Positions 1-11,870 are shown, numbered from the stretch's first letter. The stretch: DNA of 64,000 nt from Thysanoteuthis rhombus (GCA_963457665.1 OY735207.1:59218613-59282612), one strand, 5' to 3'. Made by a program: numbers and translations. The notes: generated by a model not told the origin, from the sequence alone.

Positions 1-95
1 TGAAACTATCTTCTTTAAAAAAATCCCCGAATAGGATTTGTTGATATTTTAACGTTTTGTTGAAATGAGGATAGTATGAACACTTTCCCTTGCAG

Positions 96-1554
96 ATATT
101 TCTCTGGAAGTATTTGTTGATATTTTCAGTTCAGTGATCAACAAATTTAAGCCTTCGTTGATTTTTTTTACATCATAATTCAATCAGACAAAACATCAAG
201 AAGCTTTTTAAAAAAAGATGCGTTCATGAATTTTTAATATTATTTTCCATTTAGAAGATTCTCTATCACTGTATCATATGATTCCTTGCTACATTGACTG
301 GAATGAAAATAAGAATCTAGCGGCTTTAGCAAAAAAAGATATACCGAAAGAATTTGAAAGAGTTTCATTAGGAAAGACATGTAGTGTCTGTCCATATATG
401 CAATATTTTGAAGGTGAGATAAAGCACAATTTTCTCAATCAAAATAAAGGCCTATGAATATGCCAAGTTACTCTTATATCCCTCTTCAGATATACATATT
501 TGCTGCTGCACTTGGTTACATACTTTTTTCAATGAATTATCTTAATTGATCTGATGACATTGCTAATTGATTGGAAATGCTGTGATTGTGGCCATTGAGA
601 AGTCATTCACAAAGCCCTATGATGCCAAAACGTCATTAACAAAAACACTGGGTAGAGGGAAGAGGTATATAAGATGCAGCAAGATCTAAAACAGAGTTCG
701 TGTTTTAGAACAAAAGGAGATTGGTTTATTTCCAAGTTGCTACCAAGAGGATTTCCATGTACAAAATACGAGCTTATGCAGAAGAACATTTCAGATACAA
801 ATTTTCTGTCAGTTGCACTTTACTGAAAAGCTCTGAAAAGAACTTCTAAATCAACTGTTATTCACTTACAGTTAAAACTACATTTACCTCAGTTCCCTGG
901 ACCTTTTATCATTTTTGTCTTCACAGATATTTATACTCTCTCTTTTTCTCCGTCATGGCCAAAGGATGGTGCTCTGTACCTACAAAAAATCAAAATCTCT
1001 TTATTTCAAACTTTTCCTACTCAAATCCCCAAATTTTTTGTCTGAACAATTGACCAATCAAAGAGAAATGTGGTATCTGCTACATCAACTATCTTTCCAT
1101 CTTTATCCAAATGGCCTCAGTCAAACCTCTTTCTTCTTCCGACTCACATTCCTGCGGTCAGTCCTATGACATTCGATTCTTTCTCTCCTTCTCTTATTAC
1201 TTCCCTAAGATGCTACATGTTTTTTTCTATTGTTTTCTTCATTTTGTACGAAGAAGATTTGTCTTTAGTTTTTAGAATATAAATTTCAAAATTCAACAAG
1301 TGTAATAAATGACAAACTCTTTTGAATTATCTTCAATATAAGTGTTTACTTGTTTTTTCATTTCTTCCAACAAAGTTATAGGAAATTATGGGCTACTTTC
1401 CGAGAATCTGAGTCTGGACCTTTACTAAATATCGAGTTACCTCCTTTGCATAAATTTTCAATTGATATTTATTTTTGTGTAGATAAATCTTTAAAAAAAT
1501 ATGCCAACTGTTATTATATGAAAGAAAGTGCGAATGGAAAATCACAGCTTTTTT
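96..1554 (+). CDS. Unidentified spliced gene, partial, coding-like exons at the window edge
   Basis: I do not recognise this gene. The clearest exon is 255-413: it follows a TTTAG acceptor, ends at a GTGAG donor, and reads 52 codons without a stop, including HMIPCYIDWNEN, KEFERVSLGK and CSVCPYMQYFE. A second acceptor (TTCACAG) at 925-926 opens a frame matching the phase of the first exon (DIYTLSFSPSWPKDGALYL) up to a TGA at 1043. A third stretch after an acceptor at about 1378 reads YRKLWATFRESESGPLL and ends at a TAA near 1552; its phase does not fit the first exon directly. A further acceptor near 95 precedes LEVFVDIFSSVINKF, which runs into a stop with no clear donor. Read plainly, this is the 3' part of a real gene or a copy starting to decay. 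The joins between exons are not settled. Confidence 0.4.
255..413 (+). CDS. Internal exon of unidentified gene
   Basis: The exon is 159 nt, bounded by ttttccatttag and gtgaga. It enters in a frame needing one base from the preceding exon and leaves with one base over. It encodes mixed hydrophilic and hydrophobic residues with two cysteines in CSVC, unlike the low-complexity translations typical of this AT-rich DNA. The product is unknown. Confidence 0.45.
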
Positions 1555-2029
1555 AAAGGTAATTTTTTTTTTTTTTTTTGCGGGTATACGTAAGGGAGGT
1601 AACTCAATATTTACTGAGCTTAGTTAATATCCAGACCCAGATTCTTGGGAAATAACAATTAGTGTAATAACAATTCAGTAACAGCTACAAAATAATCTGG
1701 GGGAGTCTTTAGGCTTATTTGAAAGCTTTTTAGATGCTTTATAATGAAGACATCTTACTACTTTGGAGAAGATGCCATCTTTTTTTCTTTATTACCAGGA
1801 CAGCGTACATTGGGTCCAACATCTCAAATTCAACCAAAATTTGCTTCTGTATATTTTGTATCATTTCTTTTGAATAAGAGAATATTTTTTTTTTTTTACT
1901 ATAAATTTTATATTGATATCTCTTGAAGAGAAATTACTGGACATTTTTTCTTGTAAAAATCAAAATTGACAACCTTTACTGAACCAATGATTCCTAAATT
2001 GATACTACCGAAAAGAAATTATTATTCTA

Positions 2030-2210
2030 AGATATAAAAGTGCATATTGTGGATCACATTTCAGTGAAAATGTTTTTTATCCAATGTATTTTTCTGCATG
2101 TTTAAAGTATCTAATAAAACCTGATATAAGACCATCTGTTGTCTTGAGACCATGTTTTTTGCAAATTTATCTTGTGCAAATAAGGCCATGTTTTCAGGAA
2201 AAGAATCTGG
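2030..2210. repeat. Diverged repeat segment shared with 24.19-24.35 kb
   Basis: This stretch and 24,180-24,345 share, in the same order, GCATATT.TGGAT, a poly-T run, AATAAAAC, CCTGATATAAGAC and CCATGTTTTCAG. The second copy runs directly into remnants of C2H2 fingers on the minus strand, so both may derive from the 3' flank of one duplicated zinc-finger gene. The rest of 1,930-3,200 shows nothing I can support. Confidence 0.4.
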
Positions 2211-3219
2211 GAATGAACAATATATTTTATCATGATGGATTTGAAATGTAAATATTTTACTTTTTTGTTCCGTTTTCCATTTGTGTTTTTATTCATTCAT
2301 GATCTGCTTTGAAAGCAAAAATTATATTTTCTATCTTTTCTTTTCATCAGATACGAATGTAACAAAGAAACAAATCCTAAATTCTTCTTGGCCCCACTGT
2401 TGAAAAGCCTTCTACACACATAAAACTACTTCATAACATACTTTATTCTTCTAACATTCATCAAATGAAAATTCCGTCTTGATAGTAAATTTTGTCACTC
2501 CATTTGATACCAAAATAGAAAAGATTTCTACACTTACATAGGTACATAAGTACAAAGAGAGTCACTTCATAGCTTTCTTTGATTTTATGATATTACTAGC
2601 TGAATATTGGGCAGTTTTCAGCTGGTATGTATATGTATATTGATCAGAAATTAAGGGTTCAGTTTAGTATTATAGTTGCATTGTAAATGAAATCCCCCTC
2701 TAAAATCTTTTTAAAATGTTTCTCTCACAACTTTTTACTTTGAAACCTATCCCTTTATCCATTGAGTATATAACGATGCCTGCCATTAATGGAATAACAG
2801 ACGTATGGTAAGTTTACAGTTTAGTATTTTATATGCATTGTGAATCACAGCCATACTCATATAAAAACTGATGCAAATCAGGATAAATATCAGTTTTATT
2901 CCAAGATAAGGGTCCAGTTATGCACCATATGTATTTCATTAATCAGACCCAAACTTTAGAACCAACTCACTTGCTTCCACTTCTAAACTTTGGTCAAGAT
3001 ACAGTTTAGCATGTTGATATTCATGTGACTTGCTTCTCTACTCCAAGATGTGTTGAGTTAGAGGCATCTTCTACCAGCGAAGTAAGGTTTAAAGCTGACA
3101 AAATGATAGCAATAGAGACCCAGTAATGTGACAATTATATTGTGTTCTACGCATTGATGATTTTGAAAATGCCCCAATCTTAGTAAATGATGAACACTAT
3201 AGTGAATAAGTAAACAATT

Positions 3220-4640
3220 TGGAAATCTGGCGACTCTTTACAGACCTTGGCAAGGCTACACAAGGTCCTGAAGTTTATATTTACTCTGACTGGCCAAGCT
3301 AGAAATTGTGTTAGAGACCTAAAACCAGAGGAGATTGATCATTAGAATGGTGTTCAAAAAATAACAGATAAATGTGATGTACTGTTTTTATAAGATGAAA
3401 ATACACAGGTTGACTTCACCTTTAAAAAGTCATCCGTCAGGTGTGAACCCAACGTTTGTGGTGAATTTCAAATACTTATTTTGTAGATTTGGAAATTTCA
3501 AAGTGCACTTCCCACAGGAAGTACAGGCATTTTTCCTGTTGATTGGGTTTTGCTAATTGTATGTCCATAGAGTATGAAATTATAAAGTTGATGATTGAAA
3601 AGATTTTCTGTGATCAAGCCGATGGTAAGGGTTGTGCACCATCTTTTAACTCTGAGCCTGTTTTTGTAACTAAACGTCTGAGTGGACTTCAAACAAAGGG
3701 TTGGCCTGATCATGGCAGAGGCTGGACTAGTAAAGGATTTTGAAAATTGAAAAAAATCCAGCAGAGATTCTGGAGTAAATAGGGGTTCTAATCCAGTTGA
3801 CAGAGATGGAAAGATTATGAGAAGATAATGATTCTATGAAGCATTTCTCAGGAGACTGCAATCCTCATCATGAGAATATTGAAAATGTACAAGAGATTCA
3901 TATAACATTATTTAATAGACAGTGCTTGTACAAAAATTGCCACTGGTGAGACTTGGTTAAAATTCTTTTGTTTATACCTCAAGTGATCAAGATAAATCTT
4001 TAGTTGAATACTTTGTAACTAATACAAAAATCAAGTCTGATGATAAAGCCAAAGTTACTACAACTAAGAAAGTGAAATTTTCAGCAGTTATTGGCTGGGA
4101 AAAATTCATGATTGAGACTAGTGTAGTAAATGATAAGATGCTTCTGCTCTTGAGTAAAACCTTTATGATGAAAACTGAGGCTGTTTGATATTTTGTAAAT
4201 ATAGCTAAGGCTTTGGGTATTATGGCGGACTTAGTTTGTGCCTCACTGTTGTATTTCTCTCACAAACTTGCTGACCAAGGTGATTTAAGTGTTTCCATTG
4301 TGTTACATCTGCTATGAAATCTTTAACATAAGAAGAGAAAAAAAGAGAAAGATGAAGAAGTTACTCAGACAATTTCCGCTTGCTTCAAAAGATATGTGCA
4401 AACTTCTAGATGAGACTAAGTATTTTAGTGATAATGTATCCTTGAAGATGATTGAAAAATGCACTCACTCATAATGTATAATTATGGTGATAGTTTATTA
4501 CTGCCAGAAAATTTACAATTAAGGGAAGGCCCTACAGTTGTTCTTGGAAAAGTAGGGCAATGTGTATTGGCACACCATAAAGGTGCTCACTGTTGTATCC
4601 ATCCACATTGATTGATGAAAGTGAAAGGTAATAGATGCCA
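3220..4640 (+). mobile_element. Decayed retroelement: gag-like then protease-like remnants
   Basis: No long frame is left, but short pieces in different frames match the order of a retrotransposon polyprotein type seen in many aquatic invertebrates. Near 3,280-3,400 are LTLTGQARNCVRDLKPEE and ITDKCDVLFL; near 3,490-3,560 is FKVHFPQEVQAFFLL, both gag-like. Near 4,070-4,180 is IETSVVNDK followed by LLLLSKTFM, resembling the region around the aspartic protease. Stops and frameshifts separate every piece, so it cannot be active. Recognition is from memory of family patterns; a profile search would settle it. Confidence 0.45.
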
Positions 4641-4684
4641 CATTGAAAAAACTTTTAAAGACATCAAAATTGGAAACACTTAAC

Positions 4685-4950
4685 TCCCTAATCCCCCCAA
4701 AAAAATATTCAGAAAATAAAATAAGAAAAACATGAAATTAGCAAAATTGGACTCACTGATCAATTACATAAAAAGAATCATCAAATCTGCAATTCTGGAC
4801 TCAGAGATTTTTTAAAAATTAAATTAAAAAACCTAGATTTATGATACTGGACTTGCAGTTTCAAGAAGAAAATTAAAAAGGCCTAAATTTGCAATACTGG
4901 ACTCACAAATAGAAAAAATTTGACAAAAACATCAAATTGGCTATACTGGA
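4685..4950 (+). repeat. Diverged satellite monomers, left edge
   Basis: About five degenerate monomers of roughly 54 bp carry the core CCTAAATTTGCAATACTGGACTCA followed by AAATTCAAAAAATTGAAT and an A-run. The monomers differ much more from one another than those after 7.4 kb. The block ends exactly where an RTE-like fragment with an (ATC)n tail begins. Confidence 0.8.
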
Positions 4951-5334
4951 ATCATCATCATCATCATCATCATCAGTCTTTCAAAGTCCGTCGTTGGACA
5001 TAGACCTTCCTTGGATTTGCAAACTTCTTTATTATATTTCTGAATTTGTCCAGTTTGTCTCTCCATCTAGTACTCTGCCTGCCTGGGTTGTGCACGTGGT
5101 CTCTGTGGATCCATGTTGTGACTTGTGATGTCCATCGGTTGTCTGTCATTCTTGCAACATGGCCAGCCCATTACCTTTTGAGATTTTTAATGGATTCTAT
5201 GATGTCCCTAACTCTTGTCTTTTGGATGTACTATGCTATCTTGTGGTCTCTCTATGTGAGGCCCAGCATAATTCTTTCATGTGCACGTTGCATGGTTCTC
5301 AATTTGTGGATCTGTCTCTTGGTTAGGTTCCATG
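4951..5334 (-). mobile_element. RTE-like non-LTR retrotransposon, 3' fragment (copy 1)
   Basis: On the minus strand this reads as the extreme C-terminal part of the reverse transcriptase ORF and the 3' end of the element. The plus strand begins with (ATC)n at 4,951-4,975, the complement of the (GAT)n tail, followed by the terminal segment AGTC.TTCAAAGTCCGTCGTTGGACATAGACC also found in the copies at 11.9 and 26.1 kb. Homology to those copies stops near 5,334 at GGTTCCATGT. It is a 5'-truncated insertion inside the satellite, full of stops and not coding. The family call (RTE type) rests on the matching longer copy at 26 kb. Confidence 0.75.
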
Positions 5335-5344
5335 TGTGAGTAGT

Positions 5345-5520
5345 TGCCATTGAAGCACATCAACCCCAACCAAAGCTAGTGATGTGGCTGGGCCTTTTGG
5401 GGCTGAAGACCAAGCAGGAACAGGCGGTGTAATTTTCTTTGCGCAAACCATTGGGAGTGTTAGGCCATTCCCTGCCATACTGATCCATGATGTGTTGGTG
5501 GGGTACTGACATCACTAGTT
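5345..5520. other. GC-richer unidentified insert in the satellite
   Basis: About 175 bp of balanced base composition (for example GGGGCTGAAGACCAAGCAGG) sits between the truncated RTE-like piece and an inverted run of satellite. It matches neither neighbour and I cannot name it. It could be a SINE piece or an older insertion. Confidence 0.4.
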
Positions 5521-5632
5521 CAAAAAAAATCTTTGAGTCTAGTATTGCGAATTTGATGGGGTTTTTTATTTCATTTTTTTGAGGTTTTGAATTCAATATT
5601 GAAAATTTAAGGGTTTTTTTTGTTGCTCTTTT
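5521..5632 (-). repeat. Inverted satellite monomers
   Basis: About two monomers run opposite to the rest of the array: GAGTCTAGTATTGCGAATTTGA followed by a T-run, then GAATTCAATATTGAAAATTTAAGGG and a T-run, the reverse complement of the usual core. From about 5,640 the array returns to the usual orientation. Confidence 0.7.
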
Positions 5633-5639
5633 TTTTATC

Positions 5640-6570
5640 TAATACTGGAATAACTGATTAAAAAAATTGAATTATAAAAATCCCTAAATTAGCAAAACTG
5701 GACTAAGAAATTCTAAGAATAATATAAAAGAAACTTCAAATTTTCATTACTGGACTCACAGATTCAAAAAACAAAATAGAAAAACAAAACCCTGAATGTA
5801 CAATACTAGATTCAGACATTCAAAGAATTTTTTTTAAAAACATAAATTCGCAATACCGGACTCACAAATTGAAAATATTGTATAAAAAGGACACCTAAAT
5901 TTGCATTACTGGATCCCCCCCCCAAAAAAAAATGAATAAAAAAAAAACATTTATGTATTCAATACTGGATTCCAAGATTCAAAAAGTTGGATAAAAAAAA
6001 ACCTAAATTTGCAATGCTACTCTTCCAAATTCAGAACATTGAATGAAAAAACTCCCATGCAGGTTTAAAAAATTGAATGAAAAAACACCTAAATTTGTAT
6101 TACTGGACTCCTAAGTTTAAAAATTCACATACATACTAGATATAGTTTACTTACATACTAGATATAGTTGAAATATTGTACTCCCAAAATTGGAAAATTG
6201 GATATCAAAACACCTAAATTTGCAATACTGGACTCCCTAATTCGAAAGGTTCAATCATTCCTACCCCTTAATTTGCAATGTTGTACTTCCAAAATTAAAA
6301 AATTGGATAAAGAAAAAACATATAATTTTGCATTCTGCACACCTGATTAAAAAAAACAAAAAAAAAACACCTAAATTTGCATCACTGGTTTCATAGATAC
6401 AAAAAATCAAATCTAAAAATCACCTAAATTTGCATTACTGGACTCCTGATTTCAAAATATTGAATTTAAAAAAATGCCAAAATATGCATTTGTGCTCTCC
6501 CAAATTCAAAAAATTTAATGAATAAACCTATATTAGCAATTTTGGATGCCTAAATTAAGAAAAAATGAAT
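5640..6570 (+). repeat. Diverged satellite monomers
   Basis: Some seventeen degenerate monomers of 50-60 bp with the same core, CCTAAATTTGCAATACTGGACTC, separated by A-runs of variable length. A short duplicated piece (ACATACTAGATATAGTT) lies at 6,130-6,170. Confidence 0.8.
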
Positions 6571-7230
6571 TTAAAAAAACACCTAAATTTGCAATACTGA
6601 ACACCAAAACTCAATAAATTGATAATAAAAAAACACCTAAATTTGCAATACTGAACACCCAAACTCAATAAATTGATAATAAAAAAACACCTAAATTTGC
6701 AATACTGAACACCCAAACTCAATAAATTGATAAAAAAAAACCACCTAAATTTGCAATACTGAACACCCAAACTCAATAAATTGATAAAAAAAACACCTAA
6801 ATTTGCAATACTGAACACCCAAACTCAATAAATTGATAAAAAAAAACACCTAAATTTGCAATACTGAACACCCAAACTCAATAAATTGATAAAAAAAACC
6901 ACCTAAATTTGCAATACTGAACACCCAAACTCAATAAATTGATAAAAAAAAACACCTAAATTTGCAATACTGAACACCCAAACTCAATAAATTGATAAAA
7001 AAAACCACCTAAATTTGCAATACTGAACACCCAAACTCAATAAATTGATAAAAAAAAACACCTAAATTTGCAATACTGAACACCCAAAATAAATAAATTG
7101 ATAAAAAAAAACACCTAAATTTGCAATACTGAACACCCAAACTCAATAAATTGATAATAAAAAAACACCTAAATTTGCAATACTGAACACCCAAACTCAA
7201 TAAATTGATAATAAAAAAACACTTAAATTT
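6571..7230 (+). repeat. Homogeneous 54-bp satellite sub-array
   Basis: About twelve near-identical monomers of 53-54 bp. The unit starts CACCTAAATTTGCAATACTG, continues AACACCCAAACTCAATAAAT and closes with TGAT plus an A-run. The phrase GAACACC recurs at 6,599, 6,653 and 6,707, giving the 54-bp period; most variation is in A-run length. This consensus differs from the dimer array downstream, so it was amplified separately. Confidence 0.9.
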
Positions 7231-7427
7231 GTATCACTCAACTCACAGATTCAAAAAATTGAATTTAAAAAACACCTAAATTTTCATTATTGGACTCCCA
7301 AATCCAAAGATAAAATTTTAAAAATACCTAGATTTGCAATATTTGACTCCCAAATTCAAAATATTGAATTAGAAAAACTCCTAAATTCGTATTACTGGAC
7401 TCACAGGTTCAAAAAATTGTACAAAAA
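7231..7427 (+). repeat. Diverged satellite monomers between the two arrays
   Basis: Three or four degenerate monomers with TGGACTCCCAAATCC and TTGACTCCCAAATTC variants bridge the 54-bp array and the dimer array. Confidence 0.7.
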
Positions 7428-10400
7428 ATACCTAAATTTGCATTAATAGAATACCTAATTCAAACTATTGAATAAAAAAACACCTAAATTTGCATCACTG
7501 GACTCACAGATCTAAAAAAATTGAATTAAAAAAAATACCTAAATTTGCATTAATAGAATATCCAATTCAAACTATTGAATAAAAAAAACACCTAAATTTG
7601 CATCACTGGACCCACAGATCTAAAAAAATTGAATTAAAAAAAAATACCTAAATTTGCATTAATAGAATACCCAATTCAAACTATTGAATTAAAAAAACAC
7701 CTAAATTTGCATCACTGGACCCACAGATCTAAAAAAATTGAATTAAAAAAAATACCTAAATTTGCATTAATAGAATACCCAATTCAAACTATTGAATAAA
7801 AAAAACACCTAAATTTGCATCACTGGACCCACAGATCTAAAAAAATTGAATTAAAAAAAATACCTAAATTTGCATTAATAGAATACCCAATTCAAACTAT
7901 TGAATAAAAAAAACACCTAAATTTGAATCACTGGACTCACAGATCTAAAAAAATTGAATTAAAAAACATACCTGAATTTGCATTAATAGAATACCCAATT
8001 CAAACTATTGAATAAAAAAAACACCTAAATTTGCATCACTGGACCCACAGATCTAAAAAAATTGAATTAAAAAAAATACCTAAATTTGCATTAATAGAAT
8101 ACCCAATTCAAACTATTGAATAAAAAAAACACCTAAATTTGCATCACTGGACCCACAGATCTAAAAAAATTGAATTAAAAAAAATACCTAAATTTGCATT
8201 AATAGAATACCCAATTCAAACTATTGAATTAAAAAAACACCTAAATTTGCATCACTGGACCCACAGATCTAAAAAAATTGAATTAAAAAAAATACCTAAA
8301 TTTGCATTAATAGAATACCCAATTCAAACTATTGAATTAAAAAAACACCTAAATTTGCATCACTGGACTCACAGATCTAAAAAAATTGAATTAAAAAAAA
8401 TACCTAAATTTGCATTAATAGAATACCCAATTCAAACTATTGAATAAAAAAAACACCTAAATTTGCATCACTGGACCCACAGATCTAAAAAATTTGAATT
8501 AAAAAAAATACCTAAATTTGCATTAATAGAATACCCAATTCAAACTATTGAATAAAAAAAACACCTAAATTTGCATCACTGGACCCACAGATCTAAAAAA
8601 ATTGAATTAAAAAAAATACCTAAATTTGCATTAATAGAATACCCAATTCAAACTATTGAATTAAAAAAACACCTAAATTTGCATCACTGGACCCACAGAT
8701 CTAAAAAAATTGAATTAAAAAAAATACCTAAATTTGCATTAATAGAATACCCAATTCAAACTATTGAATAAAAAAAACACCTAAATTTGCATCACTGGAC
8801 CCACAGATCTAAAAAAATTGAATTAAAAAAAATACCTAAATTTGCATTAATAGAATACCCAATTCAAACTATTGAATAAAAAAAACACCTAAATTTGAAT
8901 CACTGGACTCACAGATCTAAAAAAATTGAATTAAAAAACATACCTGAATTTGCATTAATAGAATACCCAATTCAAACTATTGAATAAAAAAAACACCTAA
9001 ATTTGCATCACTGGACCCACAGATCTAAAAAAATTGAATTAAAAAAAATACCTAAATTTGCATTAATAGAATACCCAATTCAAACTATTGAATAAAAAAA
9101 ACACCTAAATTTGCATCACTGGACCCACAGATCTAAAAAAATTGAATTAAAAAAAATACCTAAATTTGCATTAATAGAATACCCAATTCAAACTATTGAA
9201 TTAAAAAAACACCTAAATTTGCATCACTGGACCCACAGATCTAAAAAAATTGAATTAAAAAAAATACCTAAATTTGCATTAATAGAATACCCAATTCAAA
9301 CTATTGAATTAAAAAAACACCTAAATTTGCATCACTGGACTCACAGATCTAAAAAAATTGAATTAAAAAAAATACCTAAATTTGCATTAATAGAATACCC
9401 AATTCAAACTATTGAATAAAAAAAACACCTAAATTTGCATCACTGGACCCACAGATCTAAAAAATTTGAATTAAAAAAAATACCTAAATTTGCATTAATA
9501 GAATACCCAATTCAAACTATTGAATAAAAAAAACACCTAAATTTGCATCACTGGACCCACAGATCTAAAAAAATTGAATTAAAAAAAATACCTAAATTTG
9601 CATTAATAGAATACCCAATTCAAACTATTGAATTAAAAAAACACCTAAATTTGAATCACTGGACTCACAGATCTAAAAAAATTGAATTAAAAAACATACC
9701 TGAATTTGCATTAATAGAATACCCAATTCAAACTATTGAATAAAAAAAACACCTAAATTTGCATCACTGGACCCACAGATCTAAAAAAATTGAATTAAAA
9801 AAAATACCTAAATTTGCATTAATAGAATACCCAATTCAAACTATTGAATAAAAAAAACACCTAAATTTGCATCACTGGACCCACAGATCTAAAAAAATTG
9901 AATTAAAAAAAATACCTAAATTTGCATTAATAGAATACCCAATTCAAACTATTGAATTAAAAAAACACCTAAATTTGCATCACTGGACCCACAGATCTAA
10001 AAAAATTGAATTAAAAAAAATACCTAAATTTGCATTAATAGAATACCCAATTCAAACTATTGAATTAAAAAAACACCTAAATTTGCATCACTGGACTCAC
10101 AGATCTAAAAAAATTGAATTAAAAAAATACCTGAATTTGCATTAATAGAATACCCAATTCAAACTATTGAATAAAAAAAACACCTAAATTTGCATCACTG
10201 GACCCACAGATCTAAAAAATTTGAATTAAAAAAAATACCTAAATTTGCATTAATAGAATACCCAATTCAAACTATTGAATAAAAAAAACACCTAAATTTG
10301 CATCACTGGACCCACAGATCTAAAAAAATTGAATTAAAAAAAATACCTAAATTTGCATTAATAGAATACCCAATTCAAACTATTGAATTAAAAAAACACC

Positions 10401-11150
10401 TAAATTTGCATCACTGGACCCACAGATCTAAAAAAATTGAATTAAAAAAAATACCTAAATTTGCATTAATAGAATACCCAATTCAAACTATTGAATAAAA
10501 AAAACACCTAAATTTGCATCACTGGACCCACAGATCTAAAAAAATTGAATTAAAAAAAATACCTAAATTTGCATTAATAGAATACCCAATTCAAACTATT
10601 GAATAAAAAAAACACCTAAATTTGCATCACTGGACCCACAGATCTAAAAAAATTGAATTAAAAAAAATACCTAAATTTGCATTAATAGAATACCCAATTC
10701 AAACTATTGAATTAAAAAAACACCTAAATTTGCATCACTGGACTCACAGATCTAAAAAAATTGAATTAAAAAAAATACCTAAATTTGCATTAATAGAATA
10801 CCCAATTCAAACTATTGAATAAAAAAAACACCTAAATTTGCATCACTGGACCCACAGATCTAAAAAAATTGAATTAAAAAAAATACCTAAATTTGCATTA
10901 ATAGAATACCCAATTCAAACTATTGAATAAAAAAAACACCTAAATTTGCATCACTGGACCCACAGATCTAAAAAAATTGAATTAAAAAAAATACCTAAAT
11001 TTGCATTAATAGAATACCCAATTCAAACTATTGAATAAAAAAAACACCTAAATTTGCATCACTGGACCCACAGATCTAAAAAAATTGAATTAAAAAAAAT
11101 ACCTAAATTTGCATTAATAGAATACCCAATTCAAACTATTGAATAAAAAA
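7428..11150 (+). repeat. 108-bp dimeric satellite with higher-order repeat
   Basis: About 34 copies of a 108-bp unit made of two related monomers, A (55 bp, core TTTGCATCACTGGACCCACA) and B (53 bp, core TTTGCATTAATAGAATACCC). The period is exact: GGACCCACAG at 8,041 recurs at 8,149. Marker variants show a longer period. The TTTGAATCAC variant falls at 7,925, 8,897 and 9,653 (intervals 972 and 756, that is nine and seven dimers), and AAATTTGAATT falls at 8,491, 9,463 and 10,218 (972 and 755). No gene is present. The frames that stay open are by-products of a unit length divisible by three. Confidence 0.95.
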
Positions 11151-11335
11151 ACTTCTCGATGTGCAATACTAGACTCATAGGTATGAAAAATTGAATAATC
11201 AAACAATTGAATAAAAAATCACCTGAATTTGAATTAATGGGCTCCCAAATTCAAGAAATTGAATTAAAAAACACCTAGATTTGTATTACTGTATTTCAAA
11301 ATTAAAAAAATTGAATAAAAAATCACCCAACTTCC
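11151..11335 (+). repeat. Diverged satellite monomers, right edge
   Basis: Three to four degenerate monomers (for example GTGCAATACTAGACTCATAG and TTTGTATTACTGTATTTC) end the satellite. From about 11,340 the sequence changes character. Confidence 0.75.
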
Positions 11336-11870
11336 GTATCTTGACCTATTATTCTTGTCAAATATTGATAAGCACAGAGAACTCTTTGAAATGCACTTGG
11401 ATACAACATCTATTTATCTTCATACTGATGATCTAAATATTCTAACTTCATCACTCTCTTTTAAAGATCCATATCTTAGGTCACAACCACAAAGCAGTTG
11501 AATTTTGACCACCAATTTAGTGCTGTCAATAATGCTGACCATTCAGTATGAAAGGCATTAATAATTAGTCATGCAAATTTTTGTCTTATCGATTCACAAA
11601 AAATTGTCAGCAGTGCAAACAGGAACATTATGGTCTCCTTAAATTATGTAGTGCATAGAGACATATAATTTCAAGAAGACATTTTGTCTTGATAACTCAA
11701 ACAGTATTTAGATGGCACGTACAGTGTAATGACTTAATTATTTTAGTTTACTGTATTGTTATAGATACAGAAGCTCAAATCTAGCTAAGGATACAATGAA
11801 TTACTTTTAGCTCTTTCCTATAAAAGCCTTAAACTTTTCTGTATTTTTACCTTTTGGTTTCCATATTCTT
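11336..11870. other. No gene seen
   Basis: AT-rich unique-looking DNA with no coding-like frame, splice pattern or repeat that I can identify. Confidence 0.4.

Noticed and set aside
6555..7200. Minus-strand frames of 63-87 codons with a VQYCKFRCFF repeat
   Set aside because: Translation of the 54-bp satellite; no independent coding evidence.
7428..11150. CRISPR-like regular repeat array and a family of 66-102 codon repeat proteins
   Set aside because: There are no unique spacers between repeats, the units abut, and the sequence is AT-rich eukaryotic satellite. The open frames exist only because 108 is divisible by three.
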